Source: Sphingobacteriaceae bacterium (lineage in GTDB: Bacteria; Bacteroidota; Bacteroidia; B-17B0; Aurantibacillaceae). Taken from it: a DNA stretch of 64,000 nucleotides. The notes under the pieces were generated by a model. It did not search any database. It saw only the letters and a list, made by a program, of their open reading frames with translations, and had not been told where the DNA came from. The stretch is from positions 4,402,001 through 4,466,000 of the forward strand of contig NVQB01000001.1 of NCBI GenBank assembly GCA_002319075.1. The letters run 5' to 3'. The position numbers were made by a program, and so were the translations under genes. Position 1 is the first letter of the stretch. Each line of letters begins with the position of its first letter. Positions 8,611-16,988 of the stretch are shown here, piece after piece.

Positions 8611-9360
8611 ATGCGGTATATAACAATTTTCCTGTTTTCCATCCTTATTTTATCATCCTGTAAGGTTTTCAGACCAAATCTCATGCTTAAAACGCCTAAA
8701 GATTTTACTTACGATAAACTCGTGGATTCACTTAGCCGACTGGACTATAGAATAGCAAAAAACGATGTTATTTTGTTTCGCCTGTATCCAAACAACGGAT
8801 TCAAATTGATTAACCTGGCTTCGGAATCAAATAATATTTTCAGAAACGACATTGAAGTGATCGTTGAGAGTACAGACTCAGTGAAAATGCCGGGTCTTGG
8901 AAGAATAAAAATTGCAGGACTTACCATAAAAGAAGCTGAGAAATTACTGCAGGAAAAATACGCTGATTACTATGTTGAGCCTTTTGTGTTTCTTAAGGTG
9001 AATAACCGCAGGGTTATTGTGTTTCCGGGTAACGGCGGTCTTGCAAAAGTTTTACCTATAGTAAATAATAACACAACGGTTATGGAGGCTATTGCCAGCG
9101 CGGGTGGTATTGTTGACGATGGTAAAGCCTACAAAGTAAAGCTTATTCGCAATAACCCCGACCCATTACAAAAACCACAGGTATACCTGATGGATCTTTC
9201 ACACGTAGATGGCATTCTGGCAGGACAAAGTATAGTGCAGGCGGGAGATATCATTTATGTAGAACCGCGTTACAAACCTTTGGCTACTTTTTCAAAAGAA
9301 GTTGCTCCTGTAATAACTTTGCTCACTGCATTCATAATTATTTACCAGTTTTCACGCTAG
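8611..9360 (+). CDS. wza: Polysaccharide export outer-membrane lipoprotein, Wza/BexD-like with SLBB domain
   Basis: 249 residues from ATG 8611; an in-frame TTG four codons upstream is rejected because it overlaps the -7 box. The signal peptide MRYITIFLFSILILSSC ends in a lipobox Cys17. Next come a polysaccharide export (Poly_export) domain with the motif VEPFVFLKVNNR and an SLBB domain (KVLPIVNNNTTVMEAIASAGGI), and a C-terminal hydrophobic helix (TLLTAFIIIYQF) which would form the Wza-like membrane-crossing segment. Such proteins form the outer-membrane pore for capsule or exopolysaccharide. The partner Wzc-like gene begins 9 bp later, a classic pairing. Confidence 0.88.
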   Translation: MRYITIFLFSILILSSCKVFRPNLMLKTPKDFTYDKLVDSLSRLDYRIAKNDVILFRLYPNNGFKLINLASESNNIFRNDIEVIVESTDSVKMPGLGRIKIAGLTIKEAEKLLQEKYADYYVEPFVFLKVNNRRVIVFPGNGGLAKVLPIVNNNTTVMEAIASAGGIVDDGKAYKVKLIRNNPDPLQKPQVYLMDLSHVDGILAGQSIVQAGDIIYVEPRYKPLATFSKEVAPVITLLTAFIIIYQFSR

Positions 9361-9369
9361 TCCCTCACC

Positions 9370-11790
9370 ATGTTTAACCCACAGGTAGAATCGGCCAATA
9401 ACCAGCTAAAGGACATTACCGAAAAGTTTAACTCCGGTTTTGATATCGGCGTAATTGCTTTTCTGTTCATGAAAAGCAGAATTTACATTGTTCTGTTTTT
9501 TGTTATTTCCTTCTCTCTTGCCTTTCTTTACCTGCGCTATAGCCAACCCATTTATGAATCGCGGGCTATAATTCAGATCAATGATGCCAATCAGGCTGAC
9601 GACATTTTAAAATTGAATAGTTTAAGTAACAACGGTAATGTACTTGCCGAAGCTATCGAACAAATTCGCTCTAAAGTGTTTTTAAAACGTGTAGTAGAAA
9701 AACTTGACATAAGCGTAAACTATTACAGTGAGGGTGTTTTTAAAAATAACGAGCTTTATGATTCCTCGCCCTACCTTATAAAAATCAACGCTAAGAAAGG
9801 AACCGTTTACGGCAGTCAGATTAAAGTTGAACTTAATAAGCAGCTTACAGGTGGTGTGCTGAAAATTGGCACTCAAAAATTAAATTTCGCTTTAAATTCA
9901 TGGCTTAAGACTGCTGACTTTGACATAAATATCTACCTGAACCCGAATATCCAGGCGTCAGTGATCAACGAAATTGTAAAAGATAATAAAGGGTTTTATT
10001 TTATTGTTCATGATGTGGATGCCGTTACAGCCCAACTGCAGGCCAAAGTAGAATTAAAACTTTTAAATGAACTGGCTAAAACAATTTTAATTCGTGTAAA
10101 AGATGTCAATGCGGCAAAGTCGTCCGATATAGTAAATGCTATTACAGAAGAGTACCTGGCATTTGACGTTGAACGTAAGAGTGAAAGTTCGCGTAATATT
10201 ATTTCTTTTATCGATAGTCAGTTAGGCAATGTTTACGATGCTTTGAAAGATACCGAAGGTGATCTTCAGAAATTTAAGAAGGACAAGAATATCAGCGAAA
10301 AAGATAAGATCATTACCACAGAATTAATGCGCTATTCCACCATTGAAGATCAAATGCTTCAGGCGCAAATGGAAGAGACGCTCATCACAGAGATTCAGGC
10401 GAACATTGCCAAAAACAAAAACATCGATATTTACCAGCTTATTTCGCTCATGTCAGGAACGGAATATGAAAGTGTTATCAAAGATGTTACCCAGAATATT
10501 CAAAAGCTCTTGAGTGAAAAAGAAAATTTGCTTTACGCGGTAACTCCAAATTCTGAGAATATTAAACAGGTTAATTACCAGTTAGAGAACCAGAGAAAAT
10601 TGTTACTGGAAAGTCTCGATGGGGTGCGTTTAAAATACAAAAGTAAATACAAAAGCCTGCTCGAAAAGTCTTCCAGTTATAAGAACAGGTTAACTCAGAG
10701 TCCCGAAGACGAAGTGGAGTTCTCGCGTCTTACACGTTTGTATTCCATCAGCGAAAAATATTATACTATGTTACTGGAAAAGAAAACGGAGTTCCGTATT
10801 TCAAATGCAGGTTACGTTTCTAAAAATATTATACTCGAAAAGGCTCTTGGCCTTGGTACACAGGTTTCCCCGAGTCAACGGAACGCGGTCGTAATAGCCT
10901 TTTTAGTGTCTCTTTTATTTTCTATGGGTCTTGTATTTATCCGCTATATTTTTCACGATAAAATTTACTCTCTTGCCGATATTACAAAACATTCAAGCGG
11001 AAATGTTTCTTTACTGGGCATTATTCCGAAATACGAAAATGACATCCCGGTGTCTCAGCTCATCGTGGATAAAAATCCTAAAGCATTAATCAGCGAGGCC
11101 TTCAGAACGGTAAGAACAAATCTTGGATTTATTTCTGCAAAGGAAGGAACGAAAATTGTTTCCATAACCTCTACTATCAGCGGCGAAGGTAAAACGTTTG
11201 TCGCCATTAATATTGCCGGAGTATTGGCTTTTACCGGTAAAAAAGTTGTTATCATTGACCTGGATATGCGTAAACCTAAAATCCACAAGGGTTTTGGAGT
11301 AAATAACAATATTGGAATGAGCACTATTTTAACCGGAATTACTGCGGTGGAAGATTGTTTTATGAATAGCCCCATGGATAATCTGAAATTTATCACGGCC
11401 GGTCCTTCGCCTCCAAACCCTTCTGAGTTAATTTTGAGCAGCAAGCTGGATGAGGTGCTCGACTATTTAAGAACAAAATTTGATTACATAGTTATAGATA
11501 ACGCCCCTATTGGATTGGTGACAGATGGTATTGCTACGATTCAAAGGGCTGATTACCCCATTTATGTTTTTAGGGCCGGATATTCGCGTAAGTTATTTAC
11601 GCAGATTCTCGACAGGCTTAAAAACGAGTCGCAGGTTAAAAATTTATCAGTGGTATTAAACGATGTGGATGTAAGCCGCAAAATTTACAGTTACAATTAC
11701 GGATATGGCTACGGTTACGGCTACGGCTACGGCAGCGGGTATTATAGCGACGACGAAAAATTTAAAAACAGAACCAAGAAGAAAAAATAA
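9370..11790 (+). CDS. wzc: Wzc-like polysaccharide co-polymerase with BY-kinase domain
   Basis: 806 residues. Order: a membrane helix (about 37-57), a periplasmic Wzz-type chain-length domain with long coiled coils (about 60-500), a second membrane helix (about 510-530), then a cytosolic bacterial tyrosine kinase. The kinase has Walker A SGEGKTF (about 603-609), Walker A' DLDMRKPK (about 629-636) and Walker B YIVIDNAP (about 704-711). The C-terminus is a tyrosine cluster with alternating Gly-Tyr (about 775-793), the autophosphorylation tail. These proteins control polymer length and export through cyclic phosphorylation. The stop overlaps the rfbC start by 1 nt (TAATG), so the two are translationally coupled. 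Confidence 0.9.
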   Translation: MFNPQVESANNQLKDITEKFNSGFDIGVIAFLFMKSRIYIVLFFVISFSLAFLYLRYSQPIYESRAIIQINDANQADDILKLNSLSNNGNVLAEAIEQIRSKVFLKRVVEKLDISVNYYSEGVFKNNELYDSSPYLIKINAKKGTVYGSQIKVELNKQLTGGVLKIGTQKLNFALNSWLKTADFDINIYLNPNIQASVINEIVKDNKGFYFIVHDVDAVTAQLQAKVELKLLNELAKTILIRVKDVNAAKSSDIVNAITEEYLAFDVERKSESSRNIISFIDSQLGNVYDALKDTEGDLQKFKKDKNISEKDKIITTELMRYSTIEDQMLQAQMEETLITEIQANIAKNKNIDIYQLISLMSGTEYESVIKDVTQNIQKLLSEKENLLYAVTPNSENIKQVNYQLENQRKLLLESLDGVRLKYKSKYKSLLEKSSSYKNRLTQSPEDEVEFSRLTRLYSISEKYYTMLLEKKTEFRISNAGYVSKNIILEKALGLGTQVSPSQRNAVVIAFLVSLLFSMGLVFIRYIFHDKIYSLADITKHSSGNVSLLGIIPKYENDIPVSQLIVDKNPKALISEAFRTVRTNLGFISAKEGTKIVSITSTISGEGKTFVAINIAGVLAFTGKKVVIIDLDMRKPKIHKGFGVNNNIGMSTILTGITAVEDCFMNSPMDNLKFITAGPSPPNPSELILSSKLDEVLDYLRTKFDYIVIDNAPIGLVTDGIATIQRADYPIYVFRAGYSRKLFTQILDRLKNESQVKNLSVVLNDVDVSRKIYSYNYGYGYGYGYGYGSGYYSDDEKFKNRTKKKK

Positions 11791-12335
11791 TGGAAGTTAT
11801 TGAAACAAAATTAAAAGGTGTAGTGGTTCTTCAACCTAAAGTGTTTGAAGATGAGCGTGGGTATTTTTATGAAAGTTATAATGCAAAACTATTTAAAGCA
11901 GCGGGACTGGATTTAAATTTTGTGCAGGACAATCAATCCCTGTCACAAAAAGGTGTTTTACGCGGACTTCACTTTCAAAATAATCCATGGGCTCAGGGTA
12001 AACTTGTGCGTGTAATCAAAGGTTCTGTGTATGATGTTGCGGTGGATATTCGCAAAAGTTCTCCAACCTACGGTCAATGGTTTGGCATTGAGCTTAATGA
12101 GAAAAATAAAACCATGATGTACATTCCTGCAGGTTTTGCACACGGATTCGCTACACTTGAAAATGATACCATATTTTCCTACAAATGCACGAATTTTTAC
12201 GATAAGGCTTCTGAATATAGTCTCTTATGGAACGATCCGGATATCGGTATTGAATGGCCTATCAGTGATCCGCTGTTGTCTGAAAAAGATATGCTGGGAA
12301 AACGCATTAAAGATTTTGTAAGTTTATTCGCATAG
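11790..12335 (+). CDS. rfbC: dTDP-4-dehydrorhamnose 3,5-epimerase
   Basis: 181 residues, the usual length for RmlC. The cupin fold signatures are clear: FEDERGYFYESY, FVQDNQSLSQKGVLRGLHFQ (with the catalytic His near 62) and YIPAGFAHGFATLEND (about 110-125). The enzyme inverts C3 and C5 of dTDP-4-keto-6-deoxyglucose on the route to dTDP-L-rhamnose in the cytoplasm. RfbA, RfbB and RfbD are not in this window, so the rest of the pathway must be elsewhere, or a related deoxysugar is made. It is coupled to the Wzc-like gene by a 1-nt overlap, pointing to a rhamnose-containing exported polymer. Confidence 0.92.
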   Translation: MEVIETKLKGVVVLQPKVFEDERGYFYESYNAKLFKAAGLDLNFVQDNQSLSQKGVLRGLHFQNNPWAQGKLVRVIKGSVYDVAVDIRKSSPTYGQWFGIELNEKNKTMMYIPAGFAHGFATLENDTIFSYKCTNFYDKASEYSLLWNDPDIGIEWPISDPLLSEKDMLGKRIKDFVSLFA

Positions 12336-12375
12336 ATACTTTGTTACCCAAACAAACAGTATTAAAAAAAAATTA

Positions 12376-13437
12376 ATGAATTTAAGTTTCCATTTTATAC
12401 TTACCACTATTTTTATGGTGTGCTTTGTTTTTTCATTGCTCATCAATTATATTTTGCTGCGCTTTGCACAAACACTGGGCATGCGCAACCGCGAAATACA
12501 ACAACAGGTGCGCTGGAATCCTGATTCTAAACCTTCATTGGGCGGGATCTCGTTTTATGTGGTTTTTCTTTTTGCTTTTATTTTTACCATTATTCTGCCT
12601 CACCAAAATGCGGGTTTTAATATCCAGATCATCGGTATTCTTATGGCGGCTACGCTTGCTTTCCTTATGGGACTTGCTGACGATGCTTTTAATACCCAAC
12701 CCTTATTAAAATTTCTGACGCAGATTTTTTGTGCGCTTATTATTATTTTTTCGGGACACAGTATTATTATTTTTCAGAATCAGTTCTTAAATCACCTGGT
12801 TACCATTATTTGGGTAGTGGGTTTAATGAACTCCATAAACATGCTGGATAATATGGATGGCATTAGCTGTCTGGTGTCGATCCTGGCTTGTTTTTTTATG
12901 GTAGGGGTAAATGTTTCGCTTTTTAAAACCAGCAGTTACGCCACCACTCTTAATCTGGGAGTTCTGGGGGCCTTGTGTGGATTTTTAATTTTTAATTTCC
13001 ACCCCTCTAAAATGTTTATGGGAGATACGGGAAGTCAGTTCCTGGGTTTGTTTCTCGCTGTAATGGGAATAGATAATTGCTGGAATAATCCAACCTCTCC
13101 TTCGCTTAACGGCTTTCCGCTTGCTAACATTGTTATAGTTTTACTGGTTTTTTTATTGCCCCTTACAGATACTATTACTGTAGTTATAAACCGGTTAAAA
13201 GAAGGAAGATCTCCTTTTATAGGAGGTAAAGATCATACGACACATCATTTGTTTTTTAGAGGACTTACAGAGAAAAAAATCGCGATCTTATTTTTTGGTC
13301 TCGGCGGTGTCGGAATTCTATTTGCGTATTTATTGGTAATCCATTTTTCATATATCCTGTTTTTTATTTCAATTTTCTACATTTTGTCGGTATTTATTTC
13401 TTTGTACCTTGTCACTGTCCTTAAAAGGAAGACCTGA
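12376..13437 (+). CDS. wecA: Undecaprenyl-phosphate GlcNAc-1-phosphate transferase, WecA/MraY family
   Basis: 353 residues and about ten membrane helices. Family motifs are present: GLADDAFNTQPLLKF (about 98-112), MLDNMDGISCLV (about 155-166), KMFMGDTGSQFLG (about 212-224) and the His-rich loop GGKDHTTHHLFFRG (about 283-296). The enzyme transfers a HexNAc-1-phosphate (commonly GlcNAc) to undecaprenyl phosphate, the first membrane step for O-antigen, enterobacterial common antigen-like or teichoic polymers. It lies 40 bp after rfbC on the same strand. MraY is less likely, because the surroundings lack mur genes and concern exported polysaccharide. Confidence 0.88.
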   Translation: MNLSFHFILTTIFMVCFVFSLLINYILLRFAQTLGMRNREIQQQVRWNPDSKPSLGGISFYVVFLFAFIFTIILPHQNAGFNIQIIGILMAATLAFLMGLADDAFNTQPLLKFLTQIFCALIIIFSGHSIIIFQNQFLNHLVTIIWVVGLMNSINMLDNMDGISCLVSILACFFMVGVNVSLFKTSSYATTLNLGVLGALCGFLIFNFHPSKMFMGDTGSQFLGLFLAVMGIDNCWNNPTSPSLNGFPLANIVIVLLVFLLPLTDTITVVINRLKEGRSPFIGGKDHTTHHLFFRGLTEKKIAILFFGLGGVGILFAYLLVIHFSYILFFISIFYILSVFISLYLVTVLKRKT

Positions 13438-13515
13438 TCCGTTTCCGTTCCAGTAGCTATTGGATGCAACGAAATAGCTGGGTCTTCGTATAACTAATTT
13501 CTCCTTAATGGTGAT

Positions 13516-14742
13516 ATGAAATTAACAAGTATGAAGCTCAGGCATACCTTATTCAGGAACAACTTCACACGTCCTTTCGTGCTGCTTTTTGCTTTTGTTG
13601 TTTTTTACTTTTTTCTGAAAGCGTATATCCTTCCACCGCTTCCCAATTCTGTTTCCTACACAAATAATAATTTTTATGTTTTCGACCTTAATATTCCACC
13701 AGATTTACAATTTTGTGGCGAAAAAATTCCTTCCAACGATTTTGATATCAAGAAGGACCTGGAGAAAGAGTTTTTTAATAGCGCTTATTGGAAAAATAAT
13801 TCCCTCGCGCTTTTTCAAAAGGCACAACGCTGGTTTCCCTATATAGAACCAATTTTAAAAAAAGAAGGCGTGCCTGATGATTTTAAATACCTCTGCGTGA
13901 TAGAAAGTCATTTGTCTAATGCAGCCTCGCCGGCAGGTGCAGCAGGCTTCTGGCAACTAGTACCAAATTCTGCCCGCAATTATGGCCTCGAAGTGAACTC
14001 AGAAGTAGATGAACGCTACCACGTTGAAAAGGCTACTCATGCGGCATGCGGACATATTAAAGATGCTTACGCGGTTTTTAAAAACTGGACGCTTTCTGCG
14101 GCAGCCTATAACCGTGGTATTGGTGGAATTCAAAGTGCTATGGCGAAACAAAAAACGGATAATTACCACGATCTTTTGCTAAACCGTGAAACAGGAAGTT
14201 TTGTGTACCGTATTCTTGCCTACAAAACATTGTTCTCGAGTCCGGGTCATTTTGGAATTAAGAAAAAGAAATGGACTTATTACCCAAAAATTCCGGTGCG
14301 TGTTTTAAAAGTGGATTCTACTATCAGCAGTTTATCCGCTTTTGCTAAATCGCAGGGAGTAACAGCAGGAGTAATTCGTTTGTATAATCCCTGGCTTTTG
14401 GGAGATCAGTTAAATAATCCTGCAAAAAAAGTTTACGAAATCAGCATTCCAAAAAACCTGGAGGCCGACTACTCAGGGTATTTAAAGGATCTTTTAGCTG
14501 AAGAGGGGCAAGTAGTGCATTATGCCTCAGATCCCGTTGCAACGCTTCAGGTTGCAGATACTGACACAACAGGCACAGTAAAAAAATCTATCAGTTATGT
14601 GGTGAAGATAGATGAACCCTTAAAAAATCTTGCTACTTTTTTAAAAGTGAGCGAAGAAGACATTCGTAAATGGAATAACCTATCTGAAACGCAGCAAGCG
14701 GTGGCAGGGCAAACACTAATCATTCACTATCAAACGAAGTGA
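13516..14742 (+). CDS. Membrane-bound lytic transglycosylase with LysM domains, MltD-like
   Basis: 408 residues. A membrane anchor or signal helix lies at about 23-40 (FVLLFAFVVFYFFL). The SLT domain contains the catalytic Glu in CVIESHL (about residue 128), the NAASPAGAAGFWQLVPNSA segment and NWTLSAAAYNRG near 195-206. Two LysM-like modules follow, one diverged (about 255-315) and one clear at the C-terminus (about 355-405; VVKIDEPLKNLATFLKVS). The enzyme cleaves the glycan strand of peptidoglycan, forming 1,6-anhydroMurNAc ends. A second ATG five codons in is possible. It follows wecA by 78 bp and may end the polysaccharide transcript. Confidence 0.87.
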   Translation: MKLTSMKLRHTLFRNNFTRPFVLLFAFVVFYFFLKAYILPPLPNSVSYTNNNFYVFDLNIPPDLQFCGEKIPSNDFDIKKDLEKEFFNSAYWKNNSLALFQKAQRWFPYIEPILKKEGVPDDFKYLCVIESHLSNAASPAGAAGFWQLVPNSARNYGLEVNSEVDERYHVEKATHAACGHIKDAYAVFKNWTLSAAAYNRGIGGIQSAMAKQKTDNYHDLLLNRETGSFVYRILAYKTLFSSPGHFGIKKKKWTYYPKIPVRVLKVDSTISSLSAFAKSQGVTAGVIRLYNPWLLGDQLNNPAKKVYEISIPKNLEADYSGYLKDLLAEEGQVVHYASDPVATLQVADTDTTGTVKKSISYVVKIDEPLKNLATFLKVSEEDIRKWNNLSETQQAVAGQTLIIHYQTK

Positions 14743-14783
14743 TAGGTCATCTAAAATTCACTACAGCATAAAGCGTTAGTCCT

Positions 14784-14808
14784 CCGGCTTTTTTTAATGG
14801 CCGGTTTT
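14784..14808 (+). terminator. Weak hairpin after lytic transglycosylase gene
   Basis: CCGGC and GCCGG pair around an AT-rich 11-nt loop and are followed by TTTT. It sits between converging genes (stop codons at 14742 plus and 14819 minus). The stem is only 5 bp, so efficiency is doubtful. Confidence 0.35.
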
Positions 14809-14818
14809 AATCAAAAAC

Positions 14819-15442
14819 TTAAGGTGTTTTAAAATAGTCTTTGTACCACTCAATTTCGTGGTGGTCAAGTTTACCTGGGTCAATTTGGTGTGTGGGGTCA
14901 ATTTTGGAATACAAAATTTCAAGGGAAGCATAATCTCTTTGACTTATCACTTTAAAACCATTTCTTATTAACTGAGCCGCAGCAACTCCTGCACCGATTT
15001 GATAAGCCTTATTGCCAGAAAACCTGTTACCTTCATAGATTACTTGACTACCGCAAGCTGCACTAATGTCCATCAATACAGCAATTTCAATTTTTTCGTG
15101 ATGAGCGATGTCCAGCATTTTTTCTGAGGCTCTAATTATCCCTTCTGTCCAGTCTTTTCCGCTTTCAGTTAAAAGTTTCGCCTTTCCATCTAACACATCA
15201 AACCCTGTCCCGCCATGAATGTCACACATTTCTCTTGGAGAGCCAAAAGAAAATTCCTCAGGACAAAATTTTACAACCTTTACCGTTGGGTACTTCACTA
15301 TTTTTAATGCAGAAGGATATTCGCCGTTTGCCGTTCCGTCCCAGCCACAAGCCAGGCCCGACAAACAAGCACTCATCAAAATTCTAAGAGGATTGTCTTT
15401 TGTTGGAATTCTTAGTTGTTTTAAATAGTCTCTATCTGTCAT
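14819..15442 (-). CDS. DUF523 / TudS-like 2-thiouracil desulfurase family protein
   Basis: 207 residues. Conserved cysteines of the DUF523 (COG1683) family are visible: Cys26 and Cys32 in SACLSGLACGWDG, Cys60 in FCPEE followed by SPREMCDIHGG (Cys73), and Cys130 in SAACGSQ. In TudS three of these cysteines bind a [4Fe-4S] cluster that removes sulfur from thiouracil; whether this protein shares the substrate is not known. It is the leftmost member of the minus-strand accessory island and may be an integron-type cassette gene, but no clear attC was found next to it. Confidence 0.8.
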   Translation of the reverse strand: MTDRDYLKQLRIPTKDNPLRILMSACLSGLACGWDGTANGEYPSALKIVKYPTVKVVKFCPEEFSFGSPREMCDIHGGTGFDVLDGKAKLLTESGKDWTEGIIRASEKMLDIAHHEKIEIAVLMDISAACGSQVIYEGNRFSGNKAYQIGAGVAAAQLIRNGFKVISQRDYASLEILYSKIDPTHQIDPGKLDHHEIEWYKDYFKTP

Positions 15443-15942
15443 AGTCTATGTGTGTTGCAAGTTAATCTGACCGCTAATGTTTGCGAATGGGCCTTATGCT
15501 CAATTTCAAAGGGTACTTTCCATAATTATCGGGGCTGGTTTTTGCCCTAAAGCTAAAATAGTACAACAAACCGAGATACGCAATCCGGGAAAAGTCCGGT
15601 GTATTTTTGAGCGAGTATGCGCGTTTGCAAAATAAAAACGCCAAGCGATAAAACTATGATCGCTGGTTTTGGAACAAAGGTATGTCCGTATAGTACCGAG
15701 CCGTTAGTTAGGAGTAATGGCCTGCAAAGACGAACAACTGGCAATCTGGACGGACGGCGCAAAAATTCTTAAATCAAGTGTAAAAAAAGATAAATAAACT
15801 GACCATTACGAACAATTTAAATGTAATCGAAGAGTTAACCAGTTTGACTGATAAACCAGAACATGTTTTAATTCACCTAATTCAAAAAATTACGCTTTTT
15901 TGGTGTTAGCGGTTCGATTTGCGTACACCGCTTACGTCTCGT
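15443..15942. other. 500-bp gap in accessory island with attC-like fragments
   Basis: No gene is supported with confidence. Directly after the SEL1 gene stop (minus direction) a short imperfect hairpin, GTAAGCGGT (15927-15935 complement) against ACCGCTAAC (15905-15913 complement), resembles a degraded attC. ACCGCTAA recurs at 15469-15476, and a core-like GTTAGTT sits at 15702-15708. A short plus-strand ORF at 15717-15797 (26 codons) followed in the next frame by an open stretch to 15909 could be the remains of a small gene broken at an A7 run. Confidence 0.4.
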
Positions 15943-16569
15943 TTACGCGTCAGCAATTTCACGATTAATAGTTTTGTTAGCGTTTATATTACCATTAACT
16001 TTTGCTTTTGAAAGCCAGTGTAACGCCCAACGTTTTGATAGCTTAACACCGTCACCATGCAGATAACATAGTCCTAAATTGAATTGAGCTTTATTATCAC
16101 CTTTTAGTGCGGCTTTTTTGTACCAAGAAACTGCTGATATTTTATTAGTCTTTACTCCAAGTCCATAAAAATAGGAGTAACCTACTTCGCGCATCGCTTC
16201 AATGTCGCCACTGTCCGCAGATTTTTTGTACCAGTAAAACGCTTTTCTCAAATTTTTATATAAGCCCTCACCGTTACGATATGAATAGCCCACATTGTAT
16301 TGCGCCACAGAATGTCCGGCCTTAGCTGCCAAAATATACCAATGCATAGCCTTATGAATATTTTTTTTAACTCCATTGCCAAAGTCAAAACATGTACCTA
16401 AATAAAATTTTGCTCTTGTGTGTCCTTGTTCAGCAGATGCACTCCAAAGTTTAATAATGTCTGCCCATTTTTTTCGCTTGCCGCCAAATGCAAGTCGATA
16501 CCCAAGTTTAAATAGAGCGTCTTTGTCGCCGGAGTTTGCTTTTTGTTTAAGATATGAAGTTGTCTCCAT
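15943..16569 (-). CDS. SEL1-like repeat protein
   Basis: 208 residues made almost wholly of Sel1-type TPR variants: about five repeats of 36 residues carrying the A(x)(F/Y)xLGxxYxxGxGVxKN...AxxWYxKAAxxG pattern, for example AQYNVGYSYRNGEGLYKN and AQFNLGLCYLHGDGVKLS. There is no signal peptide, so it is probably cytoplasmic. Sel1 repeats bind other proteins, and many act as adaptors. The gene stands alone on the minus strand between non-coding spacers in the accessory island, as expected of an integron cassette gene. Its function cannot be deduced. Confidence 0.8.
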   Translation of the reverse strand: METTSYLKQKANSGDKDALFKLGYRLAFGGKRKKWADIIKLWSASAEQGHTRAKFYLGTCFDFGNGVKKNIHKAMHWYILAAKAGHSVAQYNVGYSYRNGEGLYKNLRKAFYWYKKSADSGDIEAMREVGYSYFYGLGVKTNKISAVSWYKKAALKGDNKAQFNLGLCYLHGDGVKLSKRWALHWLSKAKVNGNINANKTINREIADA

Positions 16570-16686
16570 CGTTTTTTGTATACCGAAACCTCTGTCTGCA
16601 AGAGGATTGCACGCTGGCTTTCGTTTTTGAGAAGCCCAAGTTATGCATTTAGGTGATACTGCGCAAAAATGGCGCCACGCTTTCCG

Positions 16687-16899
16687 TTAAGGGCTATTTG
16701 TTTCTGTCTTTAGGTCAGCCTTCTCAAGAAAATCGATTAAAAAATAAAAGTCCTCGGTAATTGTGTCGAAGTCCTGGGGTAATGAGTTTTTATTGTTTAA
16801 TAGGAAATTAAAAAATACATGGTTTAGGCTCCTTCTTAGGCTGTGTGGTTCTGCAAACTCGAATAACTCTTCGAGTGATGTTATTACTTTTTTGTCCAT
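16687..16899 (-). CDS. Small acidic protein of unknown function, divergent from an XRE regulator
   Basis: 70 residues beginning MDKKVITSLEELFEF; predicted mainly helical, cytoplasmic and acidic, with no known motif. It is divergently transcribed from the XRE gene at 16989, and the 89-bp space between them contains a 38-bp dyad and a promoter box. That arrangement resembles a regulator plus a regulated partner, as in toxin-antitoxin or phage-type modules, but neither sequence is a recognised toxin. The ~117 bp after its stop contain short GC hairpins and TTAAC/GCATAAC words that could be attC remnants. Confidence 0.6.
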   Translation of the reverse strand: MDKKVITSLEELFEFAEPHSLRRSLNHVFFNFLLNNKNSLPQDFDTITEDFYFLIDFLEKADLKTETNSP

Positions 16900-16917
16900 A
16901 AAAGTGTTTTTGTTAAA

Positions 16918-16955
16918 GGTAGTATAAAAAACACCGAGGTGGTATATATGCTACC
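16918..16955. promoter_or_regulatory. 38-bp dyad operator between divergent genes
   Basis: Fifteen of 19 position pairs are complementary about an axis at 16936.5: outer arms GGTAG and CTACC, inner arms CACC and GGTG separated by GA, with AT pairs between. It lies between the starts of the small acidic protein and the XRE regulator, just upstream of a TAATTTTG box, so it is the probable binding site of the XRE protein. Confidence 0.6.
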
Positions 16956-16957
16956 GA

Positions 16958-16965
16958 TAATTTTG
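16958..16965 (+). promoter_or_regulatory. -7 promoter box of XRE regulator gene
   Basis: TAATTTTG fits TAnnTTTG exactly and lies 23 bp before the ATG at 16989. It abuts the dyad operator, so a regulator bound there would block RNA polymerase, consistent with autoregulation. Confidence 0.5.
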
Positions 16966-16988
16966 TTTAAAAGTCAGAATATTGTTTC

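Noticed and set aside
11055-11444. 129-residue minus-strand ORF inside the Wzc-like gene
   Set aside because: It is antisense to the conserved kinase domain; its composition follows from the codons of the real gene.
12376-13437. MraY (peptidoglycan lipid I synthase)
   Set aside because: Neighbours are polysaccharide export genes rather than mur/fts genes, and the loop pattern fits the WecA branch better.
15553-15762. 69-residue minus-strand ORF in the accessory island
   Set aside because: Arg/Pro-rich and Leu/Val-rich composition of an antisense frame, no recognisable motif, and it overlaps attC-like and core-like words.
16601-16690. A full attC site after the 16687-16899 gene
   Set aside because: Core-like TTAAC and GCATAAC words and small GC hairpins exist, but no pair of long inverted arms could be aligned.
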